From positions 1 to 64,000 of the forward strand of contig CACPPD010000001.1 of assembly GCA_902635865.1 (NCBI GenBank): 64,000 bases of DNA, in the 5' to 3' direction. A program made the translations under genes and the position numbers. The notes below the pieces were generated by a model. That model did not search any database. It was not told the origin of the DNA and saw only the letters and a program-made list of their open reading frames with translations. Shown one piece after another: positions 35,054-45,856 of the stretch. Every line of letters starts with the position of its first letter. Position 1 is the stretch's first letter. The stretch is from an uncultured Pelagibacteraceae bacterium (lineage in GTDB: Bacteria > Pseudomonadota > Alphaproteobacteria > Pelagibacterales > Pelagibacteraceae).

Positions 35054-36062
35054 AATTATTTTATTTTCTAATATTAGTTCTAAATCAGATGAAAATAATA
35101 TCAAATACTATTCTAACGATGAGGGAATACTTTCAATAATGTATCACCGTTTTAATGAAAACAAATACCCTTCTACTAACATTAAAATGGATATATTTAA
35201 GAGACATATAGATATTATTAGAAAATCAAATTTTAATTTTCATAATCCAAATAATTTTGAGGAACAATTTAGTATACCAAAATCAAAAAAAGAAATTCTC
35301 ATAACTGTTGATGATGCCTTTGAATCTTTTTATACTGAAGCCTGGCCCTATCTTAAAGAAAACAAAATTCCATTTATTTTATTTGTTTCAACTGAGCCAG
35401 TAGGAAAAAGAGGTTACATGACTTGGAAGCAAATTAAAGAAGTTGAAAATTATGATTTTGTCTACATAGGACATCATTCTCATTCTCATGAATATCTTAT
35501 AGATGTAAGCAACGAAGAGTTTATTTTAGATATTCAAACAGCAAATAAAATTTTTCTAAAAGAACTTGGTTATATACCCATGCTATTCTCATATCCGTTT
35601 GGTGAATATTCCAAATTCATGAGAGATTATATATCTAAAAATTTTAAATATGCTTTTGGTCAACATTCTGGAGTTATTGATTTAAATAAAAATAAATTTG
35701 AACTCCCTAGATTCCCAATAAATGAAAAATATGGAGAGTTAAAAAGATTTAAATCGATCATAAATTATTTTCCTTTGGAATATAAAAAAATTTTTCCTGA
35801 GGAAAAACAACTTTTTAAAAATACAAATCCTCCAAGTTTCAAAGTTGAATTTTTCAAGGAACAAAAAAATTTATCAAATATAAATTGTTATTCTAATGAG
35901 GGAGATATTTGGGAAAAGTCAAAAGTAAACTTTAATAATAACTTTTTAACAATAGAATTTAGAGAACCATTCAAGCCAAGGAGGGGAAGAATTAATTGTT
36001 CCCTGAATGACAATGGAAAATGGAGATGGTTTGGTGTTCAATTTCCTATAAAAGAAAATTAA
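35001..36062 (+). CDS. Polysaccharide deacetylase family protein
   Basis: Exported NodB-type deacetylase, 353 residues. The signal peptide (about 1-30) is followed by a NodB domain from about 40 with the metal-site Asp pair in ITVDDAFESF (about 98-107), the H-x-H-x-H block GHHSHSHEYL (about 156) and the arginine/proline region LPRFPINEKYG. The C-terminal 90 residues form an extra beta-rich region. The start at 35001 lies inside the antisense tsaB gene (53-base overlap of the 5' ends); it is needed for the signal peptide. The sugar substrate is unknown. Confidence 0.85.
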   Translation: MIIKKIFSPVKSIISLFIIILFSNISSKSDENNIKYYSNDEGILSIMYHRFNENKYPSTNIKMDIFKRHIDIIRKSNFNFHNPNNFEEQFSIPKSKKEILITVDDAFESFYTEAWPYLKENKIPFILFVSTEPVGKRGYMTWKQIKEVENYDFVYIGHHSHSHEYLIDVSNEEFILDIQTANKIFLKELGYIPMLFSYPFGEYSKFMRDYISKNFKYAFGQHSGVIDLNKNKFELPRFPINEKYGELKRFKSIINYFPLEYKKIFPEEKQLFKNTNPPSFKVEFFKEQKNLSNINCYSNEGDIWEKSKVNFNNNFLTIEFREPFKPRRGRINCSLNDNGKWRWFGVQFPIKEN

Positions 36063-37123
36063 ATCAAACTTTCTAAATCTTTGCTTGAAGGTAGCAATCT
36101 AGCTTCATCGAAATCTTTTAAGTTATTCTGTATAATAATTTTTTTTAAAACCTCAATATATTGATTTCCTGTTTCTGCATATTTATCTAAATGATTAGAT
36201 AAAATTATACTGTCCAAAGGTTTATTTTGATTTCTAAGTTCTGTTCTCGCTTTTCTTAAATTTTTGTATGTCGAGTGAGTGTTTAAATTTCTTAAATATG
36301 CTCTTACGGAAAGCTGTAAGCTATGAAATTTCATAACTTTATGATCTTTACCTTCATCAGCATTTTTAGGTTTTAAACCCTCTCCAGACCAAGTCCATTG
36401 GCCAAATAAAGCGTTCCCCTTTAATGCAAATCTTGAAGTGCCCCAACCTGTTTCTTTAGCAGCTTGAGCTATTGCTAATGAAACAGGTATTTCATCCATT
36501 CTTACTTTTAAAGAATATAAATCATTTTTTCTAACACCATATTGTTTATATTTTTTTTTCAACCATTTTTTTTCAATGTCAGTGTTGCTATTTTTATTTA
36601 AAATTGTGAATAATCTTTTTCTGTCGATTCTAATTTTATTGTTTTCCTTGACAATTAAAGGAAGAACAATTTTTATAAACATATCTTTTCTTTTTTTAGT
36701 GTTAACTATGTTTTTAATTTCATTCGGAAGGAGACCAATATCAATTGGTTTTACTAGTTTTGTATCTCTTACATCTTTTAGATTATAATTTACCTCTTTA
36801 AATAGTGAGTCAATTTCGGATGTTGTATATCTGACTAAATTAATTTCTGAATTATTTTCCTCTAAAATATCATATAATAGGTCTCTCTCATCAGCATCTA
36901 CTGTTGAGTCTTCCTCAATTAATTTATCTTTGTTTAAAGTATTGTTTAAAATATTTTTAGAGTTATTTGTAAATTCTTTTTTATTAAAATTTTTATCTGC
37001 AAATTTAATAAAAATAGGGGTTACATAAAAAAACGATATTAAAATGAAAGAACTCAAAAAAAATCGAGAAATTATATTAAAGCTTTTATTTTTTAAAAAG
37101 CCTGATTTTCTAATTTTTTTCAT
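36059..37123 (-). CDS. Bax-like glucosaminidase-domain membrane protein
   Basis: A 354-residue protein with one N-terminal membrane helix (about 16-36), a long charged linker and a C-terminal glucosaminidase-like domain (about 205-340) with the catalytic Glu in AAKETGWGTSRFALKGNALFGQW, as in E. coli Bax. It probably acts on peptidoglycan in the periplasm. The stop overlaps that of the convergent deacetylase by four bases (TTAA), so two wall/sugar-active enzymes face each other. Confidence 0.85.
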   Translation of the reverse strand: MKKIRKSGFLKNKSFNIISRFFLSSFILISFFYVTPIFIKFADKNFNKKEFTNNSKNILNNTLNKDKLIEEDSTVDADERDLLYDILEENNSEINLVRYTTSEIDSLFKEVNYNLKDVRDTKLVKPIDIGLLPNEIKNIVNTKKRKDMFIKIVLPLIVKENNKIRIDRKRLFTILNKNSNTDIEKKWLKKKYKQYGVRKNDLYSLKVRMDEIPVSLAIAQAAKETGWGTSRFALKGNALFGQWTWSGEGLKPKNADEGKDHKVMKFHSLQLSVRAYLRNLNTHSTYKNLRKARTELRNQNKPLDSIILSNHLDKYAETGNQYIEVLKKIIIQNNLKDFDEARLLPSSKDLESLI

Positions 37124-37129
37124 AAATTT

Positions 37130-37672
37130 TTACTGTATGGCAACAACCTCTTTTACCTCTGGTAAATAATGACATAAAAGATTTTGGACACCTTGTTTTA
37201 AAGTCATAGCTGAACTAGGACAGCCGGAACAACTTCCCTGTAATTGGACCTTAACAACTCCATCTTTAAACTCTTTAAATTTAATATCCCCTCCATCTCT
37301 GGCAACAGCAGGTCTTATTTTTTGCTCTAAAATTTTTACAATTTTTTCCTCGATCTCACTTAAACCTATTTCTTCCTTTTTTATATTTTCATCTATTACA
37401 AATTCTCTACCATCAGCATAAAAATCATTTATTAAAGAAATTACGATATGTTTTATTTCATCCCATTTAATTTTTTCTTTCTTATTTACTGAAATAAAAT
37501 CCTGACCTAAAAAAATACCCTCAACACCATTTATTGATAAAATATTTCTTACCAATTCATTTTGCATATCTTCCTTATTTGTAATTTCATAAGGTCCGCT
37601 ATTAGAAACTTTCTTCCCAGGAAGAAATTTTAAAGAATTTGGATTTGGAGTTACTTCTGTTTGAACGAACAT
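37130..37672 (-). CDS. Nfu-type Fe-S cluster carrier
   Basis: Delivers Fe-S clusters to target proteins; 180 residues. The N-terminal Nfu_N domain begins FVQTEVTPNPNSLKFLPGK, and the C-terminal NifU domain has the cluster-binding CxxC in GSCSGCPSSAMTLKQG (about 152-167). Several likely clients are in this window (miaB, nth, the CCG-domain protein). It follows trpS in the same direction with a 52-base gap. Confidence 0.92.
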   Translation of the reverse strand: MFVQTEVTPNPNSLKFLPGKKVSNSGPYEITNKEDMQNELVRNILSINGVEGIFLGQDFISVNKKEKIKWDEIKHIVISLINDFYADGREFVIDENIKKEEIGLSEIEEKIVKILEQKIRPAVARDGGDIKFKEFKDGVVKVQLQGSCSGCPSSAMTLKQGVQNLLCHYLPEVKEVVAIQ

Positions 37673-37724
37673 AATTTATATATAGTGAATATTTTAAAAA
37701 TTAAAACTTGATAATAAATTTTTA

Positions 37725-38726
37725 TTAAAAACCTACTATTTCTTTGATTCTTTCGATTTTTTTGGAAGCAATCGAATTTGCTTTTTCAACTCCATCTAGA
37801 AGAATTTCATCAAGATATTGTTTATCCTCTAAAAGTTTCTTTATCTCTTTTGAAATAGGTTCAATTTTATTAACCAACTCGACTGCTAAGCTTTCTTTAA
37901 ATTCTGAAAAATTTTTACCCGCAAAAGCCTTAACTGAATTTTGTAATGTAGTATTAGTTAAAGATGAATAAATTCCCAGAAGATTATTTGCCTCTAACCT
38001 GTCATCAAGTTCCTTTACATCATGTGGCATTGGCAATGGATCGGTTTTAGCTTTTTTAATTTTATTTATTATTTGATCACTATCATCTGTCAAATTAATT
38101 CTACTTAAATCCGATAATTCAGATTTACTCATTTTTTTTGACCCATCTTTTAAACTCATTATTCTTGAAAATTCCTTTTGTATTAACGGCTCAGGAACTT
38201 GAAGAAAATTATCAACCCCAAAATCATTATTAAATTTTTGAGCTATATCTCTACATAATTCTAAATGTTGTTTTTGATCATCACCCACAGGAACATGTGT
38301 AGCATCGTATAGAAGAATATCGGCTGCCATAAGTACTGGATAAGAATATAAACCAATGCTAGCTTTCTCTTTATCTTTACCAGCCTTTTCTTTGAATTGT
38401 GTCATTCTGTTCAACCACCCCATTCGAGCTATACAACTTAAAATCCAAGCTCCTTCAGCATGTGCTGCTACTCTTGATTGATTAAAAATAATACTTTTTT
38501 TAGAGTCAATTCCACTTGCTATGAATGTTGCAACAGTTTCTCTTATATTATTTTTTAACTCTTTGGGATCTTGTTTAACAGTAATGGCATGTAAATCTAC
38601 TACACAAAAAATGCATTCATTATTATTATCATTATTTAAATCTACAAAATTTTTTATAGCACCCAAATAATTTCCTAAATGAAGATTACCGGTAGGCTGA
38701 ACACCAGAAAATATTTTTTTTCCCAT
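37725..38726 (-). CDS. trpS: Tryptophanyl-tRNA synthetase
   Basis: Class I synthetase that charges tRNA-Trp; 333 residues. The HIGH-type motif is in [13 protein letters not shown] (about 11-23), [16 protein letters not shown] is near 145 and the KMSKS motif is KKMSKSE at about 197. It follows murJ by four bases. Confidence 0.97.
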   Translation of the reverse strand: MGKKIFSGVQPTGNLHLGNYLGAIKNFVDLNNDNNNECIFCVVDLHAITVKQDPKELKNNIRETVATFIASGIDSKKSIIFNQSRVAAHAEGAWILSCIARMGWLNRMTQFKEKAGKDKEKASIGLYSYPVLMAADILLYDATHVPVGDDQKQHLELCRDIAQKFNNDFGVDNFLQVPEPLIQKEFSRIMSLKDGSKKMSKSELSDLSRINLTDDSDQIINKIKKAKTDPLPMPHDVKELDDRLEANNLLGIYSSLTNTTLQNSVKAFAGKNFSEFKESLAVELVNKIEPISKEIKKLLEDKQYLDEILLDGVEKANSIASKKIERIKEIVGF

Positions 38727-38730
38727 AAAA

Positions 38731-40260
38731 TTAATACTTTAATTTAATATCATTCATTTGAAAAGCTTTGATGAAATAACTTACCGTTAAATAAAACAAT
38801 AATCCCAATATAACGGATAAAACTAAATATAAAGATTTAAATGAATGACTAAATGTTAATTCATTATGAAAAAAATTTAATAAAAAGTAAAAAAATAAAC
38901 CCATAAGAATTGATGAGAAAATTATTTTTACAAATTTAATAAAAAATATTTGATTAAAATAAAATAATTGTCGATATTTTAAAAATAAGAATAATAATAT
39001 TGAATTAAACCAAGATGAAATAGATGTGGCTATTGGAATTATTACAAAACCAATTTCACTAAAATAATACAAACTGATAAAAATATTAACCAATACTGAA
39101 ATTAGAGAAATGTAAAATGGAGTTTTTGTATCATGGTTTGCAAAGAAAAAACTTGAAAAAACTTTAATCAATGCAAAAGCAGGCAGACCTAAAGCAAAAT
39201 AATATAATGCTAGACTTGAGTTGCTTACCGAAGTTTCATTGAAAGACCCATAACCAAATAAAGCTGAAATAATTTGTTCAGATCCTATGATTAAAGCGAT
39301 AGTTGCTGGAAGACTTAAAAATAAACTTAATTCAAGAGCTTTATTTTGTATAAGCAAAATCTTATTTTTTTTTCTAGATTGAATATGTTTTGAAAGCTGC
39401 GGAAGTATTACAACTCCAATCGCAATACCAGCTATAGCTAAATTAATTTGATAAATTCTATCTGCATAATATAAATAAGATACAGCACTTGCTTGAAATG
39501 ACGCAATTATTGTACCTACTAAAATATTAATTTGAGTTACTCCAGAGGAAAAAATACTCGGTAAAAGTTTTTTAAAAAAAAACTTAACTTTATTATTTAC
39601 ATTTAATGTGAGGTTAAATTCAATCGAGTAATATTTGTATACATATTTATATAAAAATATTAATTGCAAAAAACCAGCAAAAGAAACACCATAAGATAAA
39701 TAATAAACTAATTTATCGCCTAAGGATTTAGAAAAAATCAATACTAAAATTAAAACAATATTTAAAATTATTGGGGCAGCAGCTGCAGCTGCAAACTTAT
39801 TATGTGAGTTTAAAATTGCAGAGAAAAAAGAAGCTAAGCAAATAAAAAATAAGAAAGGAAAAGTAATTCTTGTTAAATTTATAGCAACTTCCATTTTTTC
39901 TAAATCACCTACAAATCCTGGGGCAATGATTGAAACAAATGCAGGCATGAAAATTTCGATTATTATTGTTAAAAACAACAATCCTAAAAAAAGGAGATTA
40001 AAAATATCATTAGCAAATTTCTTTGATTGTTTTTTTCCTTTAGTAATTTCTGATGAATAACTTGGAACGAATGCTGCATTAAAGGTGCCTTCGGCAAATA
40101 ATCTTCTAAAAGTATTTGGAATTCTAAATGCTACAAAAAAGGCATCTGCCAACATCCCTGTTCCTAGAAAAATTGCTATTAAAATATCTCTTAAATAACC
40201 CATCAATCTACTAATGATAGTGTAAAAACCAAATGTGCCTGTTGACTTAAGTAAGTTCAT
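38731..40260 (-). CDS. murJ: Lipid II flippase MurJ
   Basis: Polytopic inner-membrane flippase that exports the peptidoglycan precursor lipid II; 509 residues with about 13-14 hydrophobic segments. The start [22 protein letters not shown] and the conserved [24 protein letters not shown] (about 46-69) contain the essential arginines. In alphaproteobacteria murJ and trpS are often adjacent, as here. Confidence 0.95.
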   Translation of the reverse strand: MNLLKSTGTFGFYTIISRLMGYLRDILIAIFLGTGMLADAFFVAFRIPNTFRRLFAEGTFNAAFVPSYSSEITKGKKQSKKFANDIFNLLFLGLLFLTIIIEIFMPAFVSIIAPGFVGDLEKMEVAINLTRITFPFLFFICLASFFSAILNSHNKFAAAAAAPIILNIVLILVLIFSKSLGDKLVYYLSYGVSFAGFLQLIFLYKYVYKYYSIEFNLTLNVNNKVKFFFKKLLPSIFSSGVTQINILVGTIIASFQASAVSYLYYADRIYQINLAIAGIAIGVVILPQLSKHIQSRKKNKILLIQNKALELSLFLSLPATIALIIGSEQIISALFGYGSFNETSVSNSSLALYYFALGLPAFALIKVFSSFFFANHDTKTPFYISLISVLVNIFISLYYFSEIGFVIIPIATSISSWFNSILLFLFLKYRQLFYFNQIFFIKFVKIIFSSILMGLFFYFLLNFFHNELTFSHSFKSLYLVLSVILGLLFYLTVSYFIKAFQMNDIKLKY

Positions 40261-40312
40261 AAATCATATTAGTCTTAATTTTACCCCAATTGTACACTTA
40301 TTGTTATCAGAA

Positions 40313-42598
40313 ATGAAAAAAACAAAAATAGATCATTACACAGATAAAGAAGCTTTAGATTTTCATAAAGACAAAAAACCAGGCAAGATTGAGATTATTT
40401 CTTCAAAAAATATGACAACTAAGCGTGATCTCGCTTTAGCATATTCTCCAGGAGTTGCTGCTCCTGTAAAAAAAATAAGTGAAAACCCAGAAGCAGCCTA
40501 TGATTACACGAGCAAAGGAAACCTTGTTGCTGTAATAAGTAATGGTTCAGCAATATTAGGGATGGGAAATTTAGGTGCTCTTGCATCAAAGCCTGTAATG
40601 GAAGGAAAGGCCGTATTATTTAAAAGATTTGCAGATATTGACTCAATAGATTTAGAGATTGATTGTAAAGACTCAAACGAAATCATAAATTCAATTAAAA
40701 ATTTTGCACCTAGTTTTGGTGGAATAAATTTAGAAGATATAGCGGCCCCAGATTGTTTCATAATAGAACAAAAATTAAAGGAAATTTTGGATATTCCAGT
40801 TTTTCATGATGACCAACATGGAACAGCAATTATTACAACAGCGGCATTAATAAATGCATTAGACATTTGTGGTAAATCCATAAAAAAAATTAAAGTTGTA
40901 GTTAATGGTGCAGGAGCATCAGCACAAGCTTGTACTGAATTATTTAAAAACTCAGGAGTAAAATCAGAAAATATAATAATGTTAGATCGAAAGGGTGTGA
41001 TTTACGAGGGAAGAACTGAAGGAATTGATCAATGGAAATCTAGATACTCAGTTAAAACTAAACTTAGAACTCTAGATGATGCTATCAAAGGTGCTGATGT
41101 TTTTTTAGGATTATCTGCAAAAGGTGTCTTGAAAAAAGAAATGGTTAAATCAATGGCAAAAAATCCAATTATTTTTGCCTGCGCCAATCCTGATCCAGAA
41201 ATAACCCCAGAAGAAATTAATGATGTTAGAGATGATGCAATTATTGCAACTGGTAGATCAGATTACCCTAATCAGGTAAATAATTTAATCGGATTTCCTT
41301 ATATATTTAGAGGAGCTTTAGATGTTAGATCTAAAACAATAAATGAAGATATGAAAGTTGCTGCAGCTAACGCAATAGCTAAGCTTGCAAGAGAAGATGT
41401 TCCTGATGAAGTTGTTGCGGCTATGGGTGGAGAAAGACCTCATTATGGAAAAGATTATATTATTCCATCTACTTTTGACCCACGACTAATCAGTGTAATA
41501 CCAGCAGCTGTAGCAAAAGCAGCTGTAGAAAGTGGTGTTGCTAGAAAAAATATAGATGACTTTGAGGTCTATAAGGAACAACTTAAACAAAGACTAGACC
41601 CAACGGTAACTATAATGCAAGGTATAAATTCATTTATTAAAAAAAATCAGAAAAAAATTGTTTTTGCAGATGGTGAAGATGAAAATACTTTAAAAGCTGC
41701 AATTGCATTTAAAAACTCAAAATTAGGTATCCCAATTTTAGTTGGAAAAGAAAGTAAAATTAAAGAACAAATTAAAAATATTGGATACAGTGAAAATTTT
41801 GACATTGAAATTGTTAATTCAAAAGATGAAGAAAAAAGAAGAAGATATGTAAAACATTTATTCGAAAAGTTACAAAGAGAACAGGGATTATTAGAGCGAG
41901 ACTGTGACCGGATGATTAGGAATGATAGAGTTATTTGGGCGACAAGTATGGTTGCCTGTGGTGATGCTGACGGTGCAGTAACAGGAAATACAAGGAGATT
42001 TGGCGCTTCATTTGAAAAAATTAAGCAAGTTGTTGATGTAAGAAAAGGTGAAATTATGTTTGGATTAAACATGATCGTTCATAAAGGAAGAACTATTTTT
42101 GTTGGCGATACAAGCGTTCATGAATACCCCACGTCAGAACAAATGGCTGAGATGGCAATATCTACAGCAAGAGTGGTTAGACTTTTTGGATTTGATCCTA
42201 AAGTTGCTTTCGTTTCACACTCTACTTTTGGACAACCTCTTACAAGTAGAACAAAACATATTAGAAATGCTGTTGAGATATTGAAAGAGAAAAAAGTAGA
42301 TTTTGAATTTGATGGAGACATGCAGCCAGATGTAGCTCTAAATCCAGAATACAAAGAGCTTTACCCTTTTACAAAGATTGTTGGTAAAGCAAATATTCTG
42401 ATAATGCCAGGACAGCATAGTGCAGCAATTTCTTATAAGTTAATGAAAACTATAGGTGAAACTAAAGTAATTGGTCCGTTGTTGATTGGACTGGGGCTTC
42501 CGATAGAAATAGCTCCACTAAGGTCATCAACTTCAGAGATTATCAATTTAGCATCAATTGCTGCTTACTCTTCCCAGGTAATTGATTACAAGAAATAA
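40313..42598 (+). CDS. maeB: NADP-dependent malic enzyme, with phosphotransacetylase-like C-terminal domain
   Basis: Converts malate to pyruvate with reduction of NADP. I chose the ATG at 40313 (MKKTKIDHYTDKEALDFH), 761 residues, over an in-frame ATG at 40235 inside murJ. The malic domain (about 20-420) has RDLALAYSPGVAAP and HDDQHGTAI. The C-terminal 330 residues resemble phosphate acetyltransferase (ADGEDENTLKAA, MPGQHSAAI) and are usually regulatory in this fusion. The TAA directly abuts the stop of the convergent BON gene. Confidence 0.95.
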   Translation: MKKTKIDHYTDKEALDFHKDKKPGKIEIISSKNMTTKRDLALAYSPGVAAPVKKISENPEAAYDYTSKGNLVAVISNGSAILGMGNLGALASKPVMEGKAVLFKRFADIDSIDLEIDCKDSNEIINSIKNFAPSFGGINLEDIAAPDCFIIEQKLKEILDIPVFHDDQHGTAIITTAALINALDICGKSIKKIKVVVNGAGASAQACTELFKNSGVKSENIIMLDRKGVIYEGRTEGIDQWKSRYSVKTKLRTLDDAIKGADVFLGLSAKGVLKKEMVKSMAKNPIIFACANPDPEITPEEINDVRDDAIIATGRSDYPNQVNNLIGFPYIFRGALDVRSKTINEDMKVAAANAIAKLAREDVPDEVVAAMGGERPHYGKDYIIPSTFDPRLISVIPAAVAKAAVESGVARKNIDDFEVYKEQLKQRLDPTVTIMQGINSFIKKNQKKIVFADGEDENTLKAAIAFKNSKLGIPILVGKESKIKEQIKNIGYSENFDIEIVNSKDEEKRRRYVKHLFEKLQREQGLLERDCDRMIRNDRVIWATSMVACGDADGAVTGNTRRFGASFEKIKQVVDVRKGEIMFGLNMIVHKGRTIFVGDTSVHEYPTSEQMAEMAISTARVVRLFGFDPKVAFVSHSTFGQPLTSRTKHIRNAVEILKEKKVDFEFDGDMQPDVALNPEYKELYPFTKIVGKANILIMPGQHSAAISYKLMKTIGETKVIGPLLIGLGLPIEIAPLRSSTSEIINLASIAAYSSQVIDYKK

Positions 42599-43192
42599 TT
42601 ATTCTCTTTGAATTCTTAAATCTTCAACCAAAATAATGCTGGAAATTACATCTTCCACATCAAGAATTTCTTTAGCCTCACTTATTACCAAATCTTTTTC
42701 CTCTGAGGTTAAAGCAATTCCATAAACGTATATTTTCTTTTTATAAGTATCTATTTGGTAATTAGTAGCTTTTATATTCTTATTAACAATTAGTGCTGTT
42801 CTTAATTGTGAAGTTATTAATAAATCTTTTGCAGATTGTTTAAAATCAAACTCTTCTTTAATTTTAATATCATTTCTAACGGATCTAGCACCCTTGGTTT
42901 CCCATGCTAATTTTGTAATCATTAATTTTTCTTCTGGTCTATCTACTTTTCCAGTTACAAAAATTCTCCCATCTAAAACTTTAGTTTTTATAGATAAAAA
43001 ATATTTTTTATCTTTAGCTAGAATTTTTGCGCTAATGCTTTTTTGCATAATGGAGTCATCTATTTGGGTACCAACTGTTCTAGGATCTAGAGCAACTGAA
43101 ACACCAGTTCCAAAAAGACCTTTGGAACCAACTCCAACACATCCGGTTAAAATGATACTTATAAAGACATAAATAATTATTTTATTTTTCAT
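42599..43192 (-). CDS. BON-domain lipoprotein (DolP/YraP-like)
   Basis: Outer-membrane-directed lipoprotein of 197 residues. The signal peptide has lipobox ILTGC (Cys 18) and two BON domains follow (about 45-115, with DGRIFVTGKVDRPEEK, and 118-190, with KKIYVYGIALTSEEK). BON proteins bind phospholipid; E. coli DolP supports outer-membrane integrity and lies in the same cluster as rsmI and lpoA, matching this neighbourhood. Overlaps the end of rsmI by 11 bases. Confidence 0.88.
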   Translation of the reverse strand: MKNKIIIYVFISIILTGCVGVGSKGLFGTGVSVALDPRTVGTQIDDSIMQKSISAKILAKDKKYFLSIKTKVLDGRIFVTGKVDRPEEKLMITKLAWETKGARSVRNDIKIKEEFDFKQSAKDLLITSQLRTALIVNKNIKATNYQIDTYKKKIYVYGIALTSEEKDLVISEAKEILDVEDVISSIILVEDLRIQRE

Positions 43193-44045
43193 TTTTTAAT
43201 TCTAAGCAATAATTGTATATTTCCTTTTTAGACACGTTTGAAATTTGACTTAAAATATCTGTAATTTCTTTAGTTGATAATTTATCAATCATTTTTTTAA
43301 TAATATTCATATCTGATTCAGTTAAATTTTCAGATATATTTTTATCAATTTTTTTTTCAGAAATAACAACTGTAAGCTCACCTTTTGGTTCTTTTTCAAA
43401 TAATTCTAATTCATCTACATTTTTTCTAATAAATTCTTCATATAATTTTGTTAATTCTCTGCAAAAAACTATCTTTCTTCCATTAAAATTCTTTTTTATT
43501 TCAGGTATGATTTTATTGATTTTTTTGGATGAAACAAAAAAAACTATAGAATTTTCAAATTCTGAAAATTTTTTTAATTCATTAGATAATTGTAATTTTT
43601 TATCTGTGAAAAAACCACAAAATATAAATTTGTCCGAAAATCCACTTATTGAAACAGCTGCAGCAACAGCTGAAGGTCCTGGTACAGGAAAGATTCTTAT
43701 ATCACTATTAATACACTCATTAACCAATATTGAACCAGGATCAGAAATACTAGGAGTACCAGCATCAGATATCAAAGAAATTGTTTTCCCTGATTTTAAA
43801 TATTCAATAATTTTTACTACGTTTTTTTTCTCATTAAATTTATGATTTGAAATTAATTTTGATTTAATTTGATATCTATCTAAAAGATTTTTTGAAACAC
43901 GAGTATCTTCGCATAAGATATAATCAGATTGCTGTAGAACTTCAATTGCTCTTAAAGTTATATCTTTTAGATTTCCAAGGGGAGTTGATACTAAATAAAG
44001 ACCATTTTCGTATTCTTTTAATTTAAATTGTGGTTTTATGATCAT
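43182..44045 (-). CDS. rsmI: 16S rRNA 2'-O-ribose C1402 methyltransferase
   Basis: SAM-dependent tetrapyrrole-methylase-fold enzyme acting on C1402 of 16S rRNA; 287 residues. It shows LYLVSTPLGNLKDITLRAIEVL at about 17, CEDTRVS at about 45, ISDAGTPSISDPG at about 91 and PGPSAVAAAVSISGF at about 118. Divergent from the LpoA-like gene; the trio BON lipoprotein, rsmI and lpoA-like reproduces the gammaproteobacterial yraP-yraL-yraM neighbourhood. Confidence 0.96.
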   Translation of the reverse strand: MIIKPQFKLKEYENGLYLVSTPLGNLKDITLRAIEVLQQSDYILCEDTRVSKNLLDRYQIKSKLISNHKFNEKKNVVKIIEYLKSGKTISLISDAGTPSISDPGSILVNECINSDIRIFPVPGPSAVAAAVSISGFSDKFIFCGFFTDKKLQLSNELKKFSEFENSIVFFVSSKKINKIIPEIKKNFNGRKIVFCRELTKLYEEFIRKNVDELELFEKEPKGELTVVISEKKIDKNISENLTESDMNIIKKMIDKLSTKEITDILSQISNVSKKEIYNYCLELKNEK

Positions 44046-44079
44046 AATTTAGCTTAAAAAATATTATACTACCATTAAA

Positions 44080-45234
44080 ATGTTTAAATTAATCAAAATT
44101 ATTGTTTTTATTTTATTAATATCCCACTCTTTATTTTTTCAAACTGTTAATGCTAAAGAAAAAATTAAAATAGGACTTTTGGTACCCATGACTGGAAATA
44201 ATAAAGAAATTGGAGAATCTATCATAAAAGCAGTTGGATTGGCTGTCAAAGATATTGACGATGATTTAATAGAAATATTTCCAAAAGATACTGCAACAAA
44301 AGCTAATCAAACTTTAAAATCTGCGTTTGAATTAAATGAAATGGGAATAAAAATTGTAATTGGCCCTGTATTCTATGAAAGTTTAACTTATTTAGATGAA
44401 ATGAAAAATTTAACATTTTTATCATTAACCAATAAAACTTTAGATCTTCCAAAAAATGTTATCTCTGCTGGAATTAATTCTACATCTCAATTTAACACTA
44501 TAAAAAAATTTTTAGAAACTTATGAAATAAAAAAAACTATTTTTTTAACACCAATTCGGGATTATGAGTTTGAAATTAAAAAAGGAATGAAAAATTCAAA
44601 AATAAAAATTTATAAAGACTATGAATATAATACCGAACCTACAAAACTAACAAAACAAATAGAAGAAATTACAAATTATAGAATTAGAAAACAAAATTTA
44701 GAGGACGAAATTAAAAGAATAAAAAATTCAAATGAACCTAATAAAGAAAAAAAAATAAAAAGGTTAGAAAAAAAATACTCACTGGGCGGCTTGAATTTTG
44801 ATGCTGTTGTAATTTCAGATTTTGATGAAAGTCTAAAAAGTGTGTCTACATCTCTTCTATATACTGACGTACTTCCAAAAAACAAATATTTCATAACCTT
44901 AAATCAATGGTTTGACGAGAGTTTATTAAACGAAACTGATATTCAACCACTATATTATCCTTCAATAAATAAAGAAAATTTTGATAACTACAAAATAAAG
45001 TACTTTAACGCATTTAATGAGGACCCTACTCATTTGTCTTTATTAAGTTATGATCTTGTTGGATTAGTTTATTATTTATCACTAAACTCAAATATTAAAA
45101 ATTTAAATAAAATTTTTAAAAAAAGAAATTCATTTAAAGGCAAGATAGGTATTTTTGACATTAAAAATAATAAAATAAATCACAGACTTAATTTTTATAA
45201 AGTTGAGGATCAAAAAATTATAGAAATTTTCTAA
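44080..45234 (+). CDS. LpoA-like periplasmic-binding-fold protein
   Basis: A 384-residue exported protein: signal peptide ending near QTVNA (about 25), then a type-1 periplasmic-binding fold starting KIGLLVPMTGNNKEIGESI, the fold of the penicillin-binding-protein activator LpoA C-terminal domain and of amino-acid-binding proteins. No lipobox is present, unlike E. coli LpoA. No ABC permease is nearby, and rsmI is the divergent neighbour, so an LpoA-type role in wall synthesis is more likely than transport. The 3' end overlaps rdgB by 17 bases. Confidence 0.72.
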   Translation: MFKLIKIIVFILLISHSLFFQTVNAKEKIKIGLLVPMTGNNKEIGESIIKAVGLAVKDIDDDLIEIFPKDTATKANQTLKSAFELNEMGIKIVIGPVFYESLTYLDEMKNLTFLSLTNKTLDLPKNVISAGINSTSQFNTIKKFLETYEIKKTIFLTPIRDYEFEIKKGMKNSKIKIYKDYEYNTEPTKLTKQIEEITNYRIRKQNLEDEIKRIKNSNEPNKEKKIKRLEKKYSLGGLNFDAVVISDFDESLKSVSTSLLYTDVLPKNKYFITLNQWFDESLLNETDIQPLYYPSINKENFDNYKIKYFNAFNEDPTHLSLLSYDLVGLVYYLSLNSNIKNLNKIFKKRNSFKGKIGIFDIKNNKINHRLNFYKVEDQKIIEIF

Positions 45235-45820
45235 TTTTTTTAAAAGCTTTATACCTATGATCCATCTTATATTTTTGAGATGGCTTCATTTCCCCAAAAG
45301 TTTTTCTTTTGTTTAAAGGAATAAAGATTGGATCATAGCCAAATCCATTTTTTCCTTTTGGTTCTGCTGAAATATAACCTTCAACTTTTCCTGAAACACA
45401 TGCAATTTTTTTATTTAAATATGAAATTGAAAGTGCGCAAATAAATCTAGCTTTAATTTTTTTATTTTTCCAATTTTTATTTTTTTTATTTAGTTCTTTA
45501 TAAACCCTTTTTATAGCTTTGTTGAAATCTCCATGCCTTCCTCCCCACCTTGCAGAATATATTCCAGGACTTTTATTTAAAAAATCTATCTCCAAACCAG
45601 AATCATCAGCCAAACATATTAATCCTGTTTTTTTTGAAAAATATTTAGATTTAATTAATGAGTTTTCCTCAAATGTACCACCATTTTCAACTGGACTTCT
45701 AAGATTAAAGTCCGATGTAGAGTAAATTTTGATATTTTTTGGCAATAAACTCTTGATTTCTCTAAGTTTACCTTTGTTATTAGTTCCAATGAGAATTTTA
45801 TTTATTTTTTGTTTAGACAT
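45218..45820 (-). CDS. rdgB: dITP/XTP pyrophosphatase
   Basis: Cleans non-canonical purine triphosphates from the nucleotide pool; 200 residues. Motifs: GTNNKGKLREI near the start (substrate binding), CLADDSGLEID at about 69-79 (metal/catalytic Asp) and GFGYDPIFIP at about 158, with a C-terminal H-R-Y (MDHRYKAF). Divergent from grpE with a 36-base gap. Confidence 0.95.
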   Translation of the reverse strand: MSKQKINKILIGTNNKGKLREIKSLLPKNIKIYSTSDFNLRSPVENGGTFEENSLIKSKYFSKKTGLICLADDSGLEIDFLNKSPGIYSARWGGRHGDFNKAIKRVYKELNKKNKNWKNKKIKARFICALSISYLNKKIACVSGKVEGYISAEPKGKNGFGYDPIFIPLNKRKTFGEMKPSQKYKMDHRYKAFKKIRKFL

Positions 45821-45856
45821 CTAGAAATTATAAAAATCTTTACCATATAAGACTTT

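Noticed and set aside
40235-40312. Upstream start of malic enzyme inside murJ
   Set aside because: The extra 26 residues overlap murJ antisense and do not belong to the malic domain; the ATG at 40313 gives the family-typical start.
45821-45856. Heat-shock promoter before grpE
   Set aside because: A CCATAT-like element is present but no CTTG at the right distance; too weak to report as a feature.
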